64,000 bases of DNA from JAICLK01 sp963810525 (lineage in GTDB: Bacteria; Patescibacteriota; Saccharimonadia; Saccharimonadales; UBA4665), in NCBI GenBank assembly GCA_963810525.1, contig CAWENB010000003.1:372001-436000 (forward strand), in the 5' to 3' direction. The translations under genes were made by a program, and so were the position numbers. Below are positions 42,044-50,899 of this stretch, one piece after another (position 1 is the first letter of the stretch; every line of letters begins with the position of its first letter). The notes below the pieces were generated by a model that did no database searches, was not told the origin of the DNA, and worked only from the letters and a program-made list of their open reading frames with translations.

Positions 42044-43023
42044 TATTTCCTCCTCTTGTGCTTTTTACCCGAAGACTTTTTCTTTTTGGCTTTTGGTTTT
42101 GGCGTATCCGGCTGGCTCACTACTTCGGCTTCGGCAATCTTAGAAATATCTTTTTTGTCCGTTTTCTGGGACTGTCCCCCGGTTGAAGCCGGCTTGTCGA
42201 TAAATGCTTCCATTTCGGTCGTGTCTTCACGAAGAATGAGCGACTGCTGAATATAGGCGACGAGCCCGCTCACCAACCAGTACAAACTTAAGGCCGAGGC
42301 AATATTAACCGTAAAGAAGAAAATCATGACCGGCAGCAGGAACTGGGTACTCTTCCCGACCGCCGCATTGATGTCGGCCTGGTCGGCCTGTTTGCCGTTT
42401 CCGGCCTCTTTCAGTATCGCACGCAAGCCCTTAGCATCCTTGTTGGTGGCCATCAACTGCCTGCCCTGGTAATACTGCACCACGGCGCTGCCAATCACGA
42501 TAATCATAGCCGGCCAGTACACCCCGGCCGGACCAAGCGCAGCACGCGTCAGGTCAACTACACCGAACAGCGTGTGATCAAAACTCTTGAGATTGCCCTG
42601 CAGGTGCTGAATCCAAACCAGGTGCCTGACAAAGGGATATGAAAACGTGACGAGTTGGTGCGGGTCTTCTACTACCCGGCGCAGGCCGCTATAGAGTCCC
42701 AGCAAAATCGGTAGCTGCAACACCAATACACCGAGGGATCCGACCGGATTTATGCCGCGCTCTTTGTATAATTCCATCACCATCTGCTGTTCCTGCTGCC
42801 GGTTACCTTTCGAGGCTGCCTTGATCTTCTTGAGTTCCGGCTGCAATTCGCGCATTAAACGGGTTTGGTGCAGCTGTTTCTTGAGGAGCGGCCACATTAG
42901 CAGGCGAACAATAATCGTAAAGATAATAATAGCCAGGCCGAAGTTGTGGCCCGGAATAAGTGCGTAGATAGCTACCAACAGGTTGAATATCGGCCTGACG
43001 ATAAGGGTCGTAAACAAATTCAC
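42043..43023 (-). CDS. yidC: YidC/Oxa1 membrane protein insertase
   Basis: A 326-residue insertase. It starts directly with the first helix (VNLFTTLIVRPIFNLLVAIYAL), lacks the large periplasmic domain of proteobacterial YidC and ends with a basic tail (PKAKKKKSSGKKHKRRK), the Gram-positive-type plan. LAIIIFTIIVRLLMWPLL contains the conserved hydrophilic-groove Arg. The GTG start at 43023 overlaps the rnpA stop (GTGA), and a GGAG lies upstream within rnpA; a longer reading from 43146 would run inside rnpA and is rejected. Confidence 0.95.
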   Translation of the reverse strand: MNLFTTLIVRPIFNLLVAIYALIPGHNFGLAIIIFTIIVRLLMWPLLKKQLHQTRLMRELQPELKKIKAASKGNRQQEQQMVMELYKERGINPVGSLGVLVLQLPILLGLYSGLRRVVEDPHQLVTFSYPFVRHLVWIQHLQGNLKSFDHTLFGVVDLTRAALGPAGVYWPAMIIVIGSAVVQYYQGRQLMATNKDAKGLRAILKEAGNGKQADQADINAAVGKSTQFLLPVMIFFFTVNIASALSLYWLVSGLVAYIQQSLILREDTTEMEAFIDKPASTGGQSQKTDKKDISKIAEAEVVSQPDTPKPKAKKKKSSGKKHKRRK

Positions 43024-43424
43024 GCTAGCTTCTTCTCCTTGGTGTCTACTATAGCACGAGGCCGGCGGCGCTTGCCCTGTTTTAGCCCGATGTGCGCGGC
43101 CCGGAGTTTGGCCACAGTGGCCCTTTCCAGTTCGGCAGTTGGACAAGTGGCCAGCCGATCGCTATAGACATTACATACTAGATCATAGGGTTCGGTCGGG
43201 ATGATATGCTCCCGTACCGTCTCGTAAATGCGCCGACGGATCCGATTCCGTACCACAGCCGACTTGCTTACCTTCTTACTGACAACAACAGCCAAGCGGT
43301 AACCGTTACCGCGGTTATTGCGGACATACTTGAGTGTGCAGAGCGGCCCGCGTACCACTCGGCCATTCCTATAAACGTAACGCAGGCTGCCATATCCATG
43401 AAACCGGTGCTCACGTCCAATCAT
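43020..43424 (-). CDS. rnpA: Ribonuclease P protein component
   Basis: A 134-residue basic protein. RLAVVVSKKVSKSAVVRNRIRRRIYETVR is the RNR motif region that contacts the RNA subunit; YDLVCNVYSD is the following strand. The C-terminal 25 residues (KQGKRRRPRAIVDTKEKKLA) extend beyond the usual end. It sits between rpmH and yidC as in most bacteria. Confidence 0.95.
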   Translation of the reverse strand: MIGREHRFHGYGSLRYVYRNGRVVRGPLCTLKYVRNNRGNGYRLAVVVSKKVSKSAVVRNRIRRRIYETVREHIIPTEPYDLVCNVYSDRLATCPTAELERATVAKLRAAHIGLKQGKRRRPRAIVDTKEKKLA

Positions 43425-43498
43425 ACTATGTAGGTTATATGAAACGACGGCCGGAAACCAGCACCCCCGTTAGTTCCCGACTATCGTTTGCTGCTTAC

Positions 43499-43636
43499 TT
43501 AGTGCGACAAGCGCGCGCGGCCCTTGTTGCGGCGGCGGCGCAACACGGCGCGCCCAGCCTTGTTAGCCATACGCTTCATAAAGCCATGCTCACGGGAACG
43601 CTGGCGTTTTTTTGGTTGATAAGTTCGTTTCGGCAT
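43499..43636 (-). CDS. rpmH: Ribosomal protein bL34
   Basis: A 45-residue protein starting MPKRTYQPKKRQRSREHGF and ending in an Arg-rich run before LSH, a complete bL34. AAGGAA lies 5 nt before the ATG. It is the first gene of the rpmH-rnpA-yidC-jag operon, transcribed away from dnaA. Confidence 0.97.
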   Translation of the reverse strand: MPKRTYQPKKRQRSREHGFMKRMANKAGRAVLRRRRNKGRARLSH

Positions 43637-43774
43637 ATGTATTCCTTGTTACGTCAAGCACTCGTACGCTTTGGGGCAGTCGCCACCAGCTCTACCACCT
43701 AGAGCGCGCACCCTGCCCGTCCACTACAGGAACGGCGTAGTTTTGACAATATTTAACCTACCAATTCTAGCAAG

Positions 43775-43888
43775 TTTTCCACTTTTCTCCAAGCAATATC
43801 CACAGGTTTTAAGATGAAAAATCGGGCTGTGTATAACCGAACTCGAGGTTTACCATATTTTTGACGAAATACTACTTACTGTGGAAAA
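43775..43888. promoter_or_regulatory. DnaA-box cluster between rpmH and dnaA
   Basis: Within the 366-bp gap 43637-44002 there are four DnaA-box-like 9-mers: TTTTCCACT (43775-43783), ATATCCACA (43796-43804), TTATACACA on the minus strand (43836-43828) and TTTTCCACA on the minus strand (43888-43880). They probably autoregulate dnaA and may belong to a bipartite origin. A TATAGT at 43905-43910 may be the dnaA -10. Confidence 0.65.
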
Positions 43889-44002
43889 GTTTCATTGGAA
43901 CAGGTATAGTGAGTCGTGTACGCGCCAAACCGGCCCGAGCGCTCGCTAAGACATACTTAGTGCGAACGGGAAGCGCTGGATAAAAGTGAGGGATTATTTT
44001 TT

Positions 44003-45391
44003 ATGCAAACGACTAATTTGTGGCAAGCCGTGCTGGGAGAAATCGAGCTCTCCATCTCACGCGGGAACTTCGTCACATGGTTTAAGAATACCCAGCTTTT
44101 AGGGAACGATGGCGGCGTGGTGGTCATTGGCGTATCAAACGTCTTTATCAAGCAGCAGCTCGAGAAAAAATATAATGACCTCATTACTGAGACGCTCCGA
44201 AAAAACGGCATCGAAATCGTACGGGTTGACTACAAAATCTTCCAAACCCCCCGGGGAAACTCCCCTGTCGATTCACCAGTCCCAGCTTCCACCACCGCCA
44301 GTGAACGCGTAATTGATGCGGCACCGACCGTAACCGTCCGGGCGCGCGAAGTCAATTCCCTTACCCACAACTACCGGCAAGGATTAAACGAACGCTATAT
44401 CTTTGAGAATTTCATTGTCGGCGCCGGCAATGAGCTGGCGTATGCCGCCTGCCAGGCGGTTGCTGTAACGCCCGGCACGAAATACAACCCGTTATTTTTG
44501 TATGGCGGCGTCGGTATCGGCAAAACTCACCTTATTCAAGCCGTTGGTAATGAGTTGCTCGCCCACCGATCGGACACCCGGATCGTGTACGCCTCGACCG
44601 AGCAATTCGTCCAAGAATTTGTCGATGCCCTGCGTTTTAAAAAAACCACAGACTTCGCAAAACATTACCGCAGTGCAGATGTGCTGATTGTTGACGATAT
44701 CCAATTTATTGCCGGCAAAGAAAAGATCCAGGAGGAATTTTTCCATACCTTTAACGCCCTCCATCAGGCTAACAGGCAAATCCTCATCAGCAGCGATAAG
44801 CCGCCACGCGACATCCCTACCCTCGAAGAGCGGCTGCGCAGCCGCTTCGCCTGGGGCATGACTATCGACATGCAGACGCCCGATTTTGAAACCCGGTGTG
44901 CCATCATCAAGACCAAGGCCAACAGCCATGAGATCAATCTGCCAGCCGACGTGACTGAATTTCTGGCAAACCTTGTGCAGACCAATATCCGCGAGCTTGA
45001 GGGTGCCCTGAACCAGCTCTTAGCCTTCTGTGAGATGCGCGGCCTGGATCCGGACATCGCCATCGCCACCAACCTACTCGGCACCATTAAAACCCGCCCG
45101 AAACATCTGAGCGCCCGGCAAATCGTCGAAAAAACCGCGCGGCATTTCCAAATTTCACTGGAAGACCTGCTGGGACCCAAACGCGACAAAGACATTGTTG
45201 TGCCGCGCCAAATCGCCATGTATATGCTGCGCAGCGAACTCCACCTCAGTTTCCCCAAGATCGCCCGGGAGCTCGGCCGCAAGGACCACACGACCGCCAT
45301 CCACTCTATTGATAAGATCGAGCGCGAACAGCACATCGACCCAAATATCCAGGAAGCGGTAAAGGAAATCCGTGAGCGGCTCTATGCCTAA
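44003..45391 (+). CDS. dnaA: Chromosomal replication initiator DnaA
   Basis: A 462-residue initiator. The N-terminal helicase-loading domain (LWQAVLGEIELSISRGNFVTWF), a variable linker (about 85-115), the AAA+ core with Walker A GGVGIGKTH (about 168-176) and Walker B VLIVDDIQFIAGKE, and the C-terminal DNA-binding domain with GRKDHTTAIHSIDKIE are all intact. The ATG at 44003 is preceded by GAGGGA about 12 nt upstream. Boxes on both sides fit binding and autoregulation. Confidence 0.98.
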   Translation: MQTTNLWQAVLGEIELSISRGNFVTWFKNTQLLGNDGGVVVIGVSNVFIKQQLEKKYNDLITETLRKNGIEIVRVDYKIFQTPRGNSPVDSPVPASTTASERVIDAAPTVTVRAREVNSLTHNYRQGLNERYIFENFIVGAGNELAYAACQAVAVTPGTKYNPLFLYGGVGIGKTHLIQAVGNELLAHRSDTRIVYASTEQFVQEFVDALRFKKTTDFAKHYRSADVLIVDDIQFIAGKEKIQEEFFHTFNALHQANRQILISSDKPPRDIPTLEERLRSRFAWGMTIDMQTPDFETRCAIIKTKANSHEINLPADVTEFLANLVQTNIRELEGALNQLLAFCEMRGLDPDIAIATNLLGTIKTRPKHLSARQIVEKTARHFQISLEDLLGPKRDKDIVVPRQIAMYMLRSELHLSFPKIARELGRKDHTTAIHSIDKIEREQHIDPNIQEAVKEIRERLYA

Positions 45392-45407
45392 AAACCACCT
45401 TTTAGCG

Positions 45408-45656
45408 CAATCCACAACCTGCGGAAAACCTGTTCGAAAGCTGCGGCTTTGGTGTGTTAAGCCCGCACACTTATCCATATTTAACCGTGGGTACATTTTG
45501 AGTTTTACCCAGGTGCATCGTTTTTTGCGCAGTTTGTGTACTCGTTTTTGCGCACATTTTTTCGCATATTTCAGCCCCGGCAGACCACTGTTATTCCCAT
45601 ATTTATACTCATTTTCCACATACATTAATAATAACTACAATAAATAAATTAAAGAA
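45408..45656. other. Probable oriC between dnaA and dnaN
   Basis: DnaA-box-like 9-mers include CAATCCACA (45408-45416), TTATCCATA (45471-45479) and TTTTCCACA (45612-45620). The last is directly followed by an AT-only-rich stretch at about 45621-45656 (ATTAATAATAACTACAATAA type), a likely unwinding element. Position and content fit a standard origin; the exact origin could also include the rpmH-dnaA gap. Confidence 0.7.
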
Positions 45657-45680
45657 AGTAAGCGACAAGGAGCATAACTC

Positions 45681-46772
45681 ATGAAACTGCAGGTTACCCA
45701 AGAAAATTTGAACCGAGCACTCAGTACCGTTGCCCGGGTTGCTAATACGCGCGGCACACTGCCGATACTATCGAATATACTCATCAAGACGGTGAACAAT
45801 AGACTGAGCATCGCTGCCACTAACCTCGATATCGCCATCACGCATTATATCGGCGCCAAAGTTGGCGAAGAGGGTTCGGTGACCGTCCCCGCCCGGCTTA
45901 TGCAGGATTTTGTGGGTAGTTTGCCGGCCGGAGTTATCAGTCTCGAACTGGAGGAAACAAAACTGCATATCACAACCGATCAATACAAATCCGTCGTAAA
46001 CGGTATGGCGGCTGATGATTTTCCGGTTATGCCGGCGATTGCGGACGGCAAGTCGTGGTCGATTTCCGGCGGTGTGCTCAAGAAGGGGCTACAGCAAGTT
46101 GTCGGGGCTGCCTCGGGGGATGAGTCGCGGCCGGTGCTGACCGGAGTTTTGTTCCATACGGTCGAGGGGAAGCTTTATATGGCGGCGACCGACAGTTATC
46201 GGCTCGCGGAAAAGATGCTTGGTGCAAACAAAGAAGAGGTACAGTTATTGGTGCCGGCGACTGCAATGCAGGATTTACTGAGGATCGTGTCGGATTTTAA
46301 CGAAGACGTTCGGGTAACTCATGACGGCCAGCAGGTGCTGTTCCAGGTTGGAGACGTTGACCTGGTAGCGCGGCTTATTGACGGCAAATACCCGGACTAC
46401 CGGAAGCTTGTTCCTGAAAAATTTGCTACCAAAGCCAATCTTAAGCGGGCTGACCTGCTCAATGTGACCAAGGTGTCCAGTCTATTTGCCCGTGAGAGCG
46501 CTGGTAGTGTGACGGTGCAGGTCGACGAGGCATCCAATAGTTTAAGTATCCACTCGATCGCTTCGCAGCTCGGTGAGAATACGGCGCGCGCCGAGGGTGT
46601 CATGTCGGGTGGCGGTAGTATTACGCTTAATTCGCGGTATTTGCTTGACGCCCTGCATGCACTTGATGGCGAGAACGTAGATTTTTGTTTCAATGGCAAA
46701 CTCGAACCGACTCTCCTGAAAGACCCCACCCAGGATGATTACCTGCATATCATCATGCCGCTTAAAAGCTAG
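45681..46772 (+). CDS. dnaN: DNA polymerase III beta clamp
   Basis: A 363-residue clamp starting MKLQVTQENLNRALSTVARV and ending DYLHIIMPLKS. The three repeats include TRGTLPILSNILIK, GDESRPVLTGVLF (the peptide-binding region) and LLDALHALDGENVDFCF. AAGGAG lies 8 nt before the ATG. The length is normal. Confidence 0.97.
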   Translation: MKLQVTQENLNRALSTVARVANTRGTLPILSNILIKTVNNRLSIAATNLDIAITHYIGAKVGEEGSVTVPARLMQDFVGSLPAGVISLELEETKLHITTDQYKSVVNGMAADDFPVMPAIADGKSWSISGGVLKKGLQQVVGAASGDESRPVLTGVLFHTVEGKLYMAATDSYRLAEKMLGANKEEVQLLVPATAMQDLLRIVSDFNEDVRVTHDGQQVLFQVGDVDLVARLIDGKYPDYRKLVPEKFATKANLKRADLLNVTKVSSLFARESAGSVTVQVDEASNSLSIHSIASQLGENTARAEGVMSGGGSITLNSRYLLDALHALDGENVDFCFNGKLEPTLLKDPTQDDYLHIIMPLKS

Positions 46773-46845
46773 GGCTTAAGGTGGCTAACGATACGGGACT
46801 GGTGATTATCGGTCTCCTGCCCTTTCACTGTTAAGATTAATTAAT

Positions 46846-47907
46846 ATGCTCGATAGTATCCGGCTGCAAAACTTCCGCTCGTATCTGGACGAGTCGTTTG
46901 AATTTGGGGACGGGGTAAATATTATTGTCGGGCCGAACGCCAGCGGCAAGACCAACCTATTGGAAGCGGTGCTGGTAACGGCACATGGCGGTTCATTCCG
47001 TGCCAAAGACACGGAGCTGGTGCGACTCGGCAGTCCCTGGGCGCGGCTCGATGCCCTCACGTCAGACGGTGAACGGGTTGTTAAGCTCGAAAAGGACGAT
47101 ACGACCAAAAAGAGTTTCGAGATAGATGGTCGCCTTTTCTTGCGCTTAAGCCTACAGAAAACCATACCGACCGTGCTGTTCGAACCAAACCACCTGCTAC
47201 TACTAACCGGCTCTCCGGAGGCCCGGCGCAGCTTCATGGATGAGGTGCTGGAGCAGACAGTGCCCGGATACGGGGCTGTTCGCCGCAACTACCGGCGGAC
47301 ACTTGCCCAACGCAATGCGTTGCTTAAGAACACGAGTACCCCGCCGCACGACCAGATTTTTGTATGGAACCTGCGTCTCAGTGAACTGGGGGGCAAGATG
47401 GCTGCCGAACGACTGAAGGTTGTCGGGCAAATCAACGAACTCGCCCCCGAAATTTATCAAACTCTATCGAGTTCCGATGCCAAGGTAGTGATAAATTATC
47501 ACTCGTCCTGCTCGATTGACCAGTACGAAACAAGCCTGTTTAAGCGCTTGGAGGCGTCGGTTGAGCGCGACCACATGCTCGGCTTTACGAGCTCGGGCCC
47601 GCACCGGGATGATGTCCGCATCCAACTTAACGGGCATCCGGCCGAAGAAACGGCTTCGCGCGGCGAAACCCGAAGCCTAATATTGATGCTCAAGATTATC
47701 GAGCTGCAGCTACTTGAGCAAGCTCGCGGTACCACACCCCTGCTTTTGCTTGATGATGTCTTTAGTGAACTCGACGGCCGTCGCCGCCATGCCCTCACTA
47801 CTCACCTGCAAACGTACCAGACATTTATAACCACGACCGACGCCGACATTGTCGTCAAAAACTTTGCCAAAGCGGCAAACGTCATCCCGTTGGGTACAGA
47901 AAGCTAA
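46846..47907 (+). CDS. recF: DNA repair ATPase RecF
   Basis: A 353-residue SMC-like ATPase. Walker A is GPNASGKTNLLEAV, followed by the LTGSPEARRSFMDEVL region, signature-side SSGPHRDDV and Walker B LLLLDDVFSELDGRRR. It loads RecA at gaps. An extended -10 (TGTTAAGAT) ends 8 nt before the ATG, so recF may also be transcribed alone on a leaderless mRNA. Confidence 0.95.
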   Translation: MLDSIRLQNFRSYLDESFEFGDGVNIIVGPNASGKTNLLEAVLVTAHGGSFRAKDTELVRLGSPWARLDALTSDGERVVKLEKDDTTKKSFEIDGRLFLRLSLQKTIPTVLFEPNHLLLLTGSPEARRSFMDEVLEQTVPGYGAVRRNYRRTLAQRNALLKNTSTPPHDQIFVWNLRLSELGGKMAAERLKVVGQINELAPEIYQTLSSSDAKVVINYHSSCSIDQYETSLFKRLEASVERDHMLGFTSSGPHRDDVRIQLNGHPAEETASRGETRSLILMLKIIELQLLEQARGTTPLLLLDDVFSELDGRRRHALTTHLQTYQTFITTTDADIVVKNFAKAANVIPLGTES

Positions 47908-47928
47908 CCGTACTGACAGTCAGCATCT

Positions 47929-48957
47929 CTAGTTGATGGTATTTGACGAAAGATTTTTACCGACAAGGTAATAGCCATTCGATGATCCCCGTATCAACGC
48001 CGTTGAATCATTCAGGAGTGCGGTCAGCTGTACATTATCGGTATTTGCACCGGTCGAGCTGCTTAATACCCACCGCTTCGATTGTTTGGTCGCTACGTTG
48101 TAGCTATAGATTCCCCCCCGGTTATTTAAGTATAGTGCCATATCGTCAGAACTCAGCCATGCTGGTAGATTGACGATCCCGCTGGCGATAGTGGTAGTGG
48201 CACCCTGTGTGTTAAACGAGACCAAATTGCGCGAACCGTTCTGACTCACCACGGCTAAACCGGTTTGACCATCCGCTGTAGCACCGATCAAAGTAGCACC
48301 GGTAAGCAGTTGGTTACTAACAACACCATTCGTGGTCAACAGAACCCTGTTATCCCCTGTTTGTAAAAGGAATCCACCCTTGATTGGGATGAAGTTGCTG
48401 CTGCCGGTTATGGCTGTGGAGTTGGTTTTTTGGAGGTTGGAGGCTTGATAGGTGGTTATTGATTCGCCTGAACTGCCATAGGTCAGGGTGTAGACGTTAC
48501 TGTTGTCAACTTTTGCTAGAAGGGCGCCTTGTGGCAACGGAAGGAACGTCTTGTTTTGGGTGTCAAACAACCACCAGTAGTCGGCAGAAAGACTAAGTCC
48601 TTGAGATCTCAACTGTGTCGCCATGCTTCCGGCCGGGTCGACGTGTTCGTCGTGAAATACCACGTACTTATCATTCGGGGAGACGGATACCGTGTCGATC
48701 GTGCCTATCCCGGTTCCGGTTGTGCTCAAAGGGGTTGTGACACCACTCGTATAGTTATAGGCGTCGAGCGCCTGCCCGTTAGCATACACAAGCGAATCCG
48801 GACCGAACGCCGTGGCTGACGCGAGTGAGGAGGGCACCGTCACCTGCTGCAGTGGCCGGCTATTCAACCAGTTACGAATACTAAACAGGACTAGCACGAC
48901 GAAAAACAGACCGAATAATGTTACTAGTATTCTAAGGTTTCTATTGCTGGTGTCCAT
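47929..48957 (-). CDS. Membrane-anchored beta-propeller-like protein
   Basis: A 342-residue protein with one N-terminal membrane helix (ILVTLFGLFFVVLVLFSI) and an extracytoplasmic region built of short beta repeats (for example TIDTVSVSPNDKYVVFHDEH, IGATADGQTGLAVVSQNG, AWLSSDDMALYLNNRGGIYSY) that resemble TolB/WD-type propeller blades. Its ATG shares a base with the stop of the upstream gene, so it is the last gene of the secretion operon. Function is unknown; it may stabilise the secretion channel or bind ligands outside. Confidence 0.65.
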   Translation of the reverse strand: MDTSNRNLRILVTLFGLFFVVLVLFSIRNWLNSRPLQQVTVPSSLASATAFGPDSLVYANGQALDAYNYTSGVTTPLSTTGTGIGTIDTVSVSPNDKYVVFHDEHVDPAGSMATQLRSQGLSLSADYWWLFDTQNKTFLPLPQGALLAKVDNSNVYTLTYGSSGESITTYQASNLQKTNSTAITGSSNFIPIKGGFLLQTGDNRVLLTTNGVVSNQLLTGATLIGATADGQTGLAVVSQNGSRNLVSFNTQGATTTIASGIVNLPAWLSSDDMALYLNNRGGIYSYNVATKQSKRWVLSSSTGANTDNVQLTALLNDSTALIRGSSNGYYLVGKNLSSNTIN

Positions 48958-49679
48958 TACGTACCCCCCTGTTCCACGTAGAAGTTGGCATTTACATATG
49001 ACTGTACATCGCTTGGCAATTGCTGCAAAGCACTCTCCTCGAAATCGTCATCCGGCCCGTACGCGATAACCCATCTCCCCTTCGTTAGGTCATACTGAGC
49101 AATGACATAGGCAATGCCGATACCGTTATGGGTGTTTATGGTCAGAACCGCCCAGGTGTTGCCGTAGAAATACTGTGCCTGGGTGATGGTGGAAGCCGGT
49201 GAGATCTGATCCGCTAAAGAGCCGCTGCCGCCGGATCCCATCGATACCTGGCTGATGTCGGCTATCGGTGAGGGAGCGGACAGTGGTTGCAGGCTGACGT
49301 TAATAAGCGTTTGTTGTCCGGATACTGCGGTAAACGACGTCGAGAACTGCTTATAACCCGTGTCACTCGCGGTCAGGGTGTATGTGCCCGGATTAAGCCC
49401 GAACGTCCATTCCTGGTTGGTGACTTGTTGCGGGGGGTAGGTTTTATTGTTGAAAAGCACGGTCACGTTCTGGGTGTCGATTTGGTTGCCGAAATTGAGG
49501 ACTACATCCGCCGACTGCCCGGTGGTTTGTTTTCCGCCCGACAGCGCTTGATTAGTTTGATTGTTCCCTTTCAGGTTCCCTATGGTGAGGGCTACGATTC
49601 CCAGGAATAGCAAGATACCGGCCGCGATGATAATTTTCAATCTCTTCGTATTCCGGGTGTCTCCATAGTCCATATGCAA
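48957..49679 (-). CDS. Membrane-anchored PEGA-like protein
   Basis: A 240-residue protein: one membrane helix (IIIAAGILLFLGIVALTIG, about 15-34), a Gln/Asn/Gly linker, a small beta domain with GLNPGTYTLTASDTGYKQFSTSF that matches the PEGA pattern (G-x-YxLxxxxxGY), and a C-terminal alpha/beta domain (TWAVLTINTHNGIGIAYVIAQYD) with a possible role in complex assembly. AGAGGAG precedes the start; an in-frame ATG two codons on is also possible. Confidence 0.65.
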   Translation of the reverse strand: MHMDYGDTRNTKRLKIIIAAGILLFLGIVALTIGNLKGNNQTNQALSGGKQTTGQSADVVLNFGNQIDTQNVTVLFNNKTYPPQQVTNQEWTFGLNPGTYTLTASDTGYKQFSTSFTAVSGQQTLINVSLQPLSAPSPIADISQVSMGSGGSGSLADQISPASTITQAQYFYGNTWAVLTINTHNGIGIAYVIAQYDLTKGRWVIAYGPDDDFEESALQQLPSDVQSYVNANFYVEQGGT

Positions 49680-49687
49680 GTCTCCTC

Positions 49688-50899
49688 TTATGGGTAGTAT
49701 GACGGTAACGCGCTACCGATGGGTGGATTATTGGTCAGGATTCCGGCTGGCGCACCGAGCGACGTCAGGAGCCGGTTGTAGCTGACGCCGGCCGTGGTGG
49801 AGCAGCAACCGTTGCCGCCGTAATCCTGCGCAATGGGTTTGGTGCCGACAATTGGCGTCGGCGCCCAGCCGGTTTCAATACCACTGCAACTGTTTATGCT
49901 CGCAGCTGCACCGCTGTCGGATTCACAGAGCAGTGTGCAGATTTTTGTGCTGGTCGTGACTTGGTCACCGACTTTTACGGCGGGCGCGCAGCCCTCGGCC
50001 ACGTATGAGGTTAGGTTGTGGCCTTTATAGTTGAACTGGACGGTAATAAACGAATCGCCGCCACCATAAGCCCAGCCGCCTTCCCCGCTGATGTTAGTGA
50101 TTGTGCCGCTGCATATGGCGTAGACCGGGCCGGTACCGGCATAGTCGACGCCCTGGTCAATCCGTTCCGGCCGCAGATTCCGGATATCGCGGAATGGATT
50201 TGCGCACTGGCCGGGCGGCGCGGCTGAGCCCGAGCAGTCGCTGATATTCGAAGCAGCGGTTCCGGTTCCGGCAGCGGCTTGGCCGCCGTTCTGACTTAGG
50301 GCCGTCTGGGCGTAGGCCAGCCGCGGCGAGTCGGACGCTCCGGATATTTCATAATACATATTCCATTCGTTGACGATGGCGTTAAGGTCGGAAGAGCGTT
50401 TGATGAAATCGCGGACGTTGGTGTAGTTGTTGTTGAGCTCGTACATAATGTAATCCAGTTGCCCAACCGGCTGGCCGGTCTGGCCGCCAAGGGTAGCCGG
50501 GTTGCCGTTCTTTGAGGCCACCCATAATCGCATTTGCGTTAACCGGCCGCTCGCCGGCGTCCATTGCGCGATGCCGTACGCGCCGATGCTATTGGTGACG
50601 GTGGTGCTTAGGCTTGGGCCCGATTCCTCCATGAGGTTGCCGAGTATACCGGCAGCCTGTGTGGCGCTAAAGCCGTTGGCGACAAAAAAGTTGAAGGCGA
50701 TTTTGACATTAGTACCGGTTGCACTGGTTGAGGTGCTGCCGGTTGGAACGCCGCCGACACAACCCAGGTCCGGCCAGTACCACGGCGAGCTCAGGCCGAG
50801 TCGTTGCTGTTGCTCGAGTGTATTCGCAAAAACCTGTCCGGTAACGGAACAGAGTACAAATACGACCATTATGAATAGGCTGAGAATTTTAGTTCGCAC
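49688..50899 (-). CDS. Secreted peptidoglycan hydrolase of the secretion locus
   Basis: A 403-residue protein. GTG 50899 is chosen because it starts a signal peptide (VRTKILSLFIMVVFVLCSVTG...FA) and has AAGGAA upstream; it overlaps the previous gene by 11 nt. Residues 60-200 match the phage-tail-type lysozyme fold: FVANGFSATQAAGILGNLMEES with the candidate catalytic Glu, SIGAYGIAQWT and WNMYYEISGASD. A Cys-containing linker leads to a C-terminal beta-barrel (YAGTGPVYAICSGTITNIS, VKVGDQVTTSTKICTLLC) resembling an M23/lipoyl-like fold, but no full HxH zinc site is seen. It probably opens the cell wall for the pilus. Confidence 0.7.
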   Translation of the reverse strand: MRTKILSLFIMVVFVLCSVTGQVFANTLEQQQRLGLSSPWYWPDLGCVGGVPTGSTSTSATGTNVKIAFNFFVANGFSATQAAGILGNLMEESGPSLSTTVTNSIGAYGIAQWTPASGRLTQMRLWVASKNGNPATLGGQTGQPVGQLDYIMYELNNNYTNVRDFIKRSSDLNAIVNEWNMYYEISGASDSPRLAYAQTALSQNGGQAAAGTGTAASNISDCSGSAAPPGQCANPFRDIRNLRPERIDQGVDYAGTGPVYAICSGTITNISGEGGWAYGGGDSFITVQFNYKGHNLTSYVAEGCAPAVKVGDQVTTSTKICTLLCESDSGAAASINSCSGIETGWAPTPIVGTKPIAQDYGGNGCCSTTAGVSYNRLLTSLGAPAGILTNNPPIGSALPSYYP

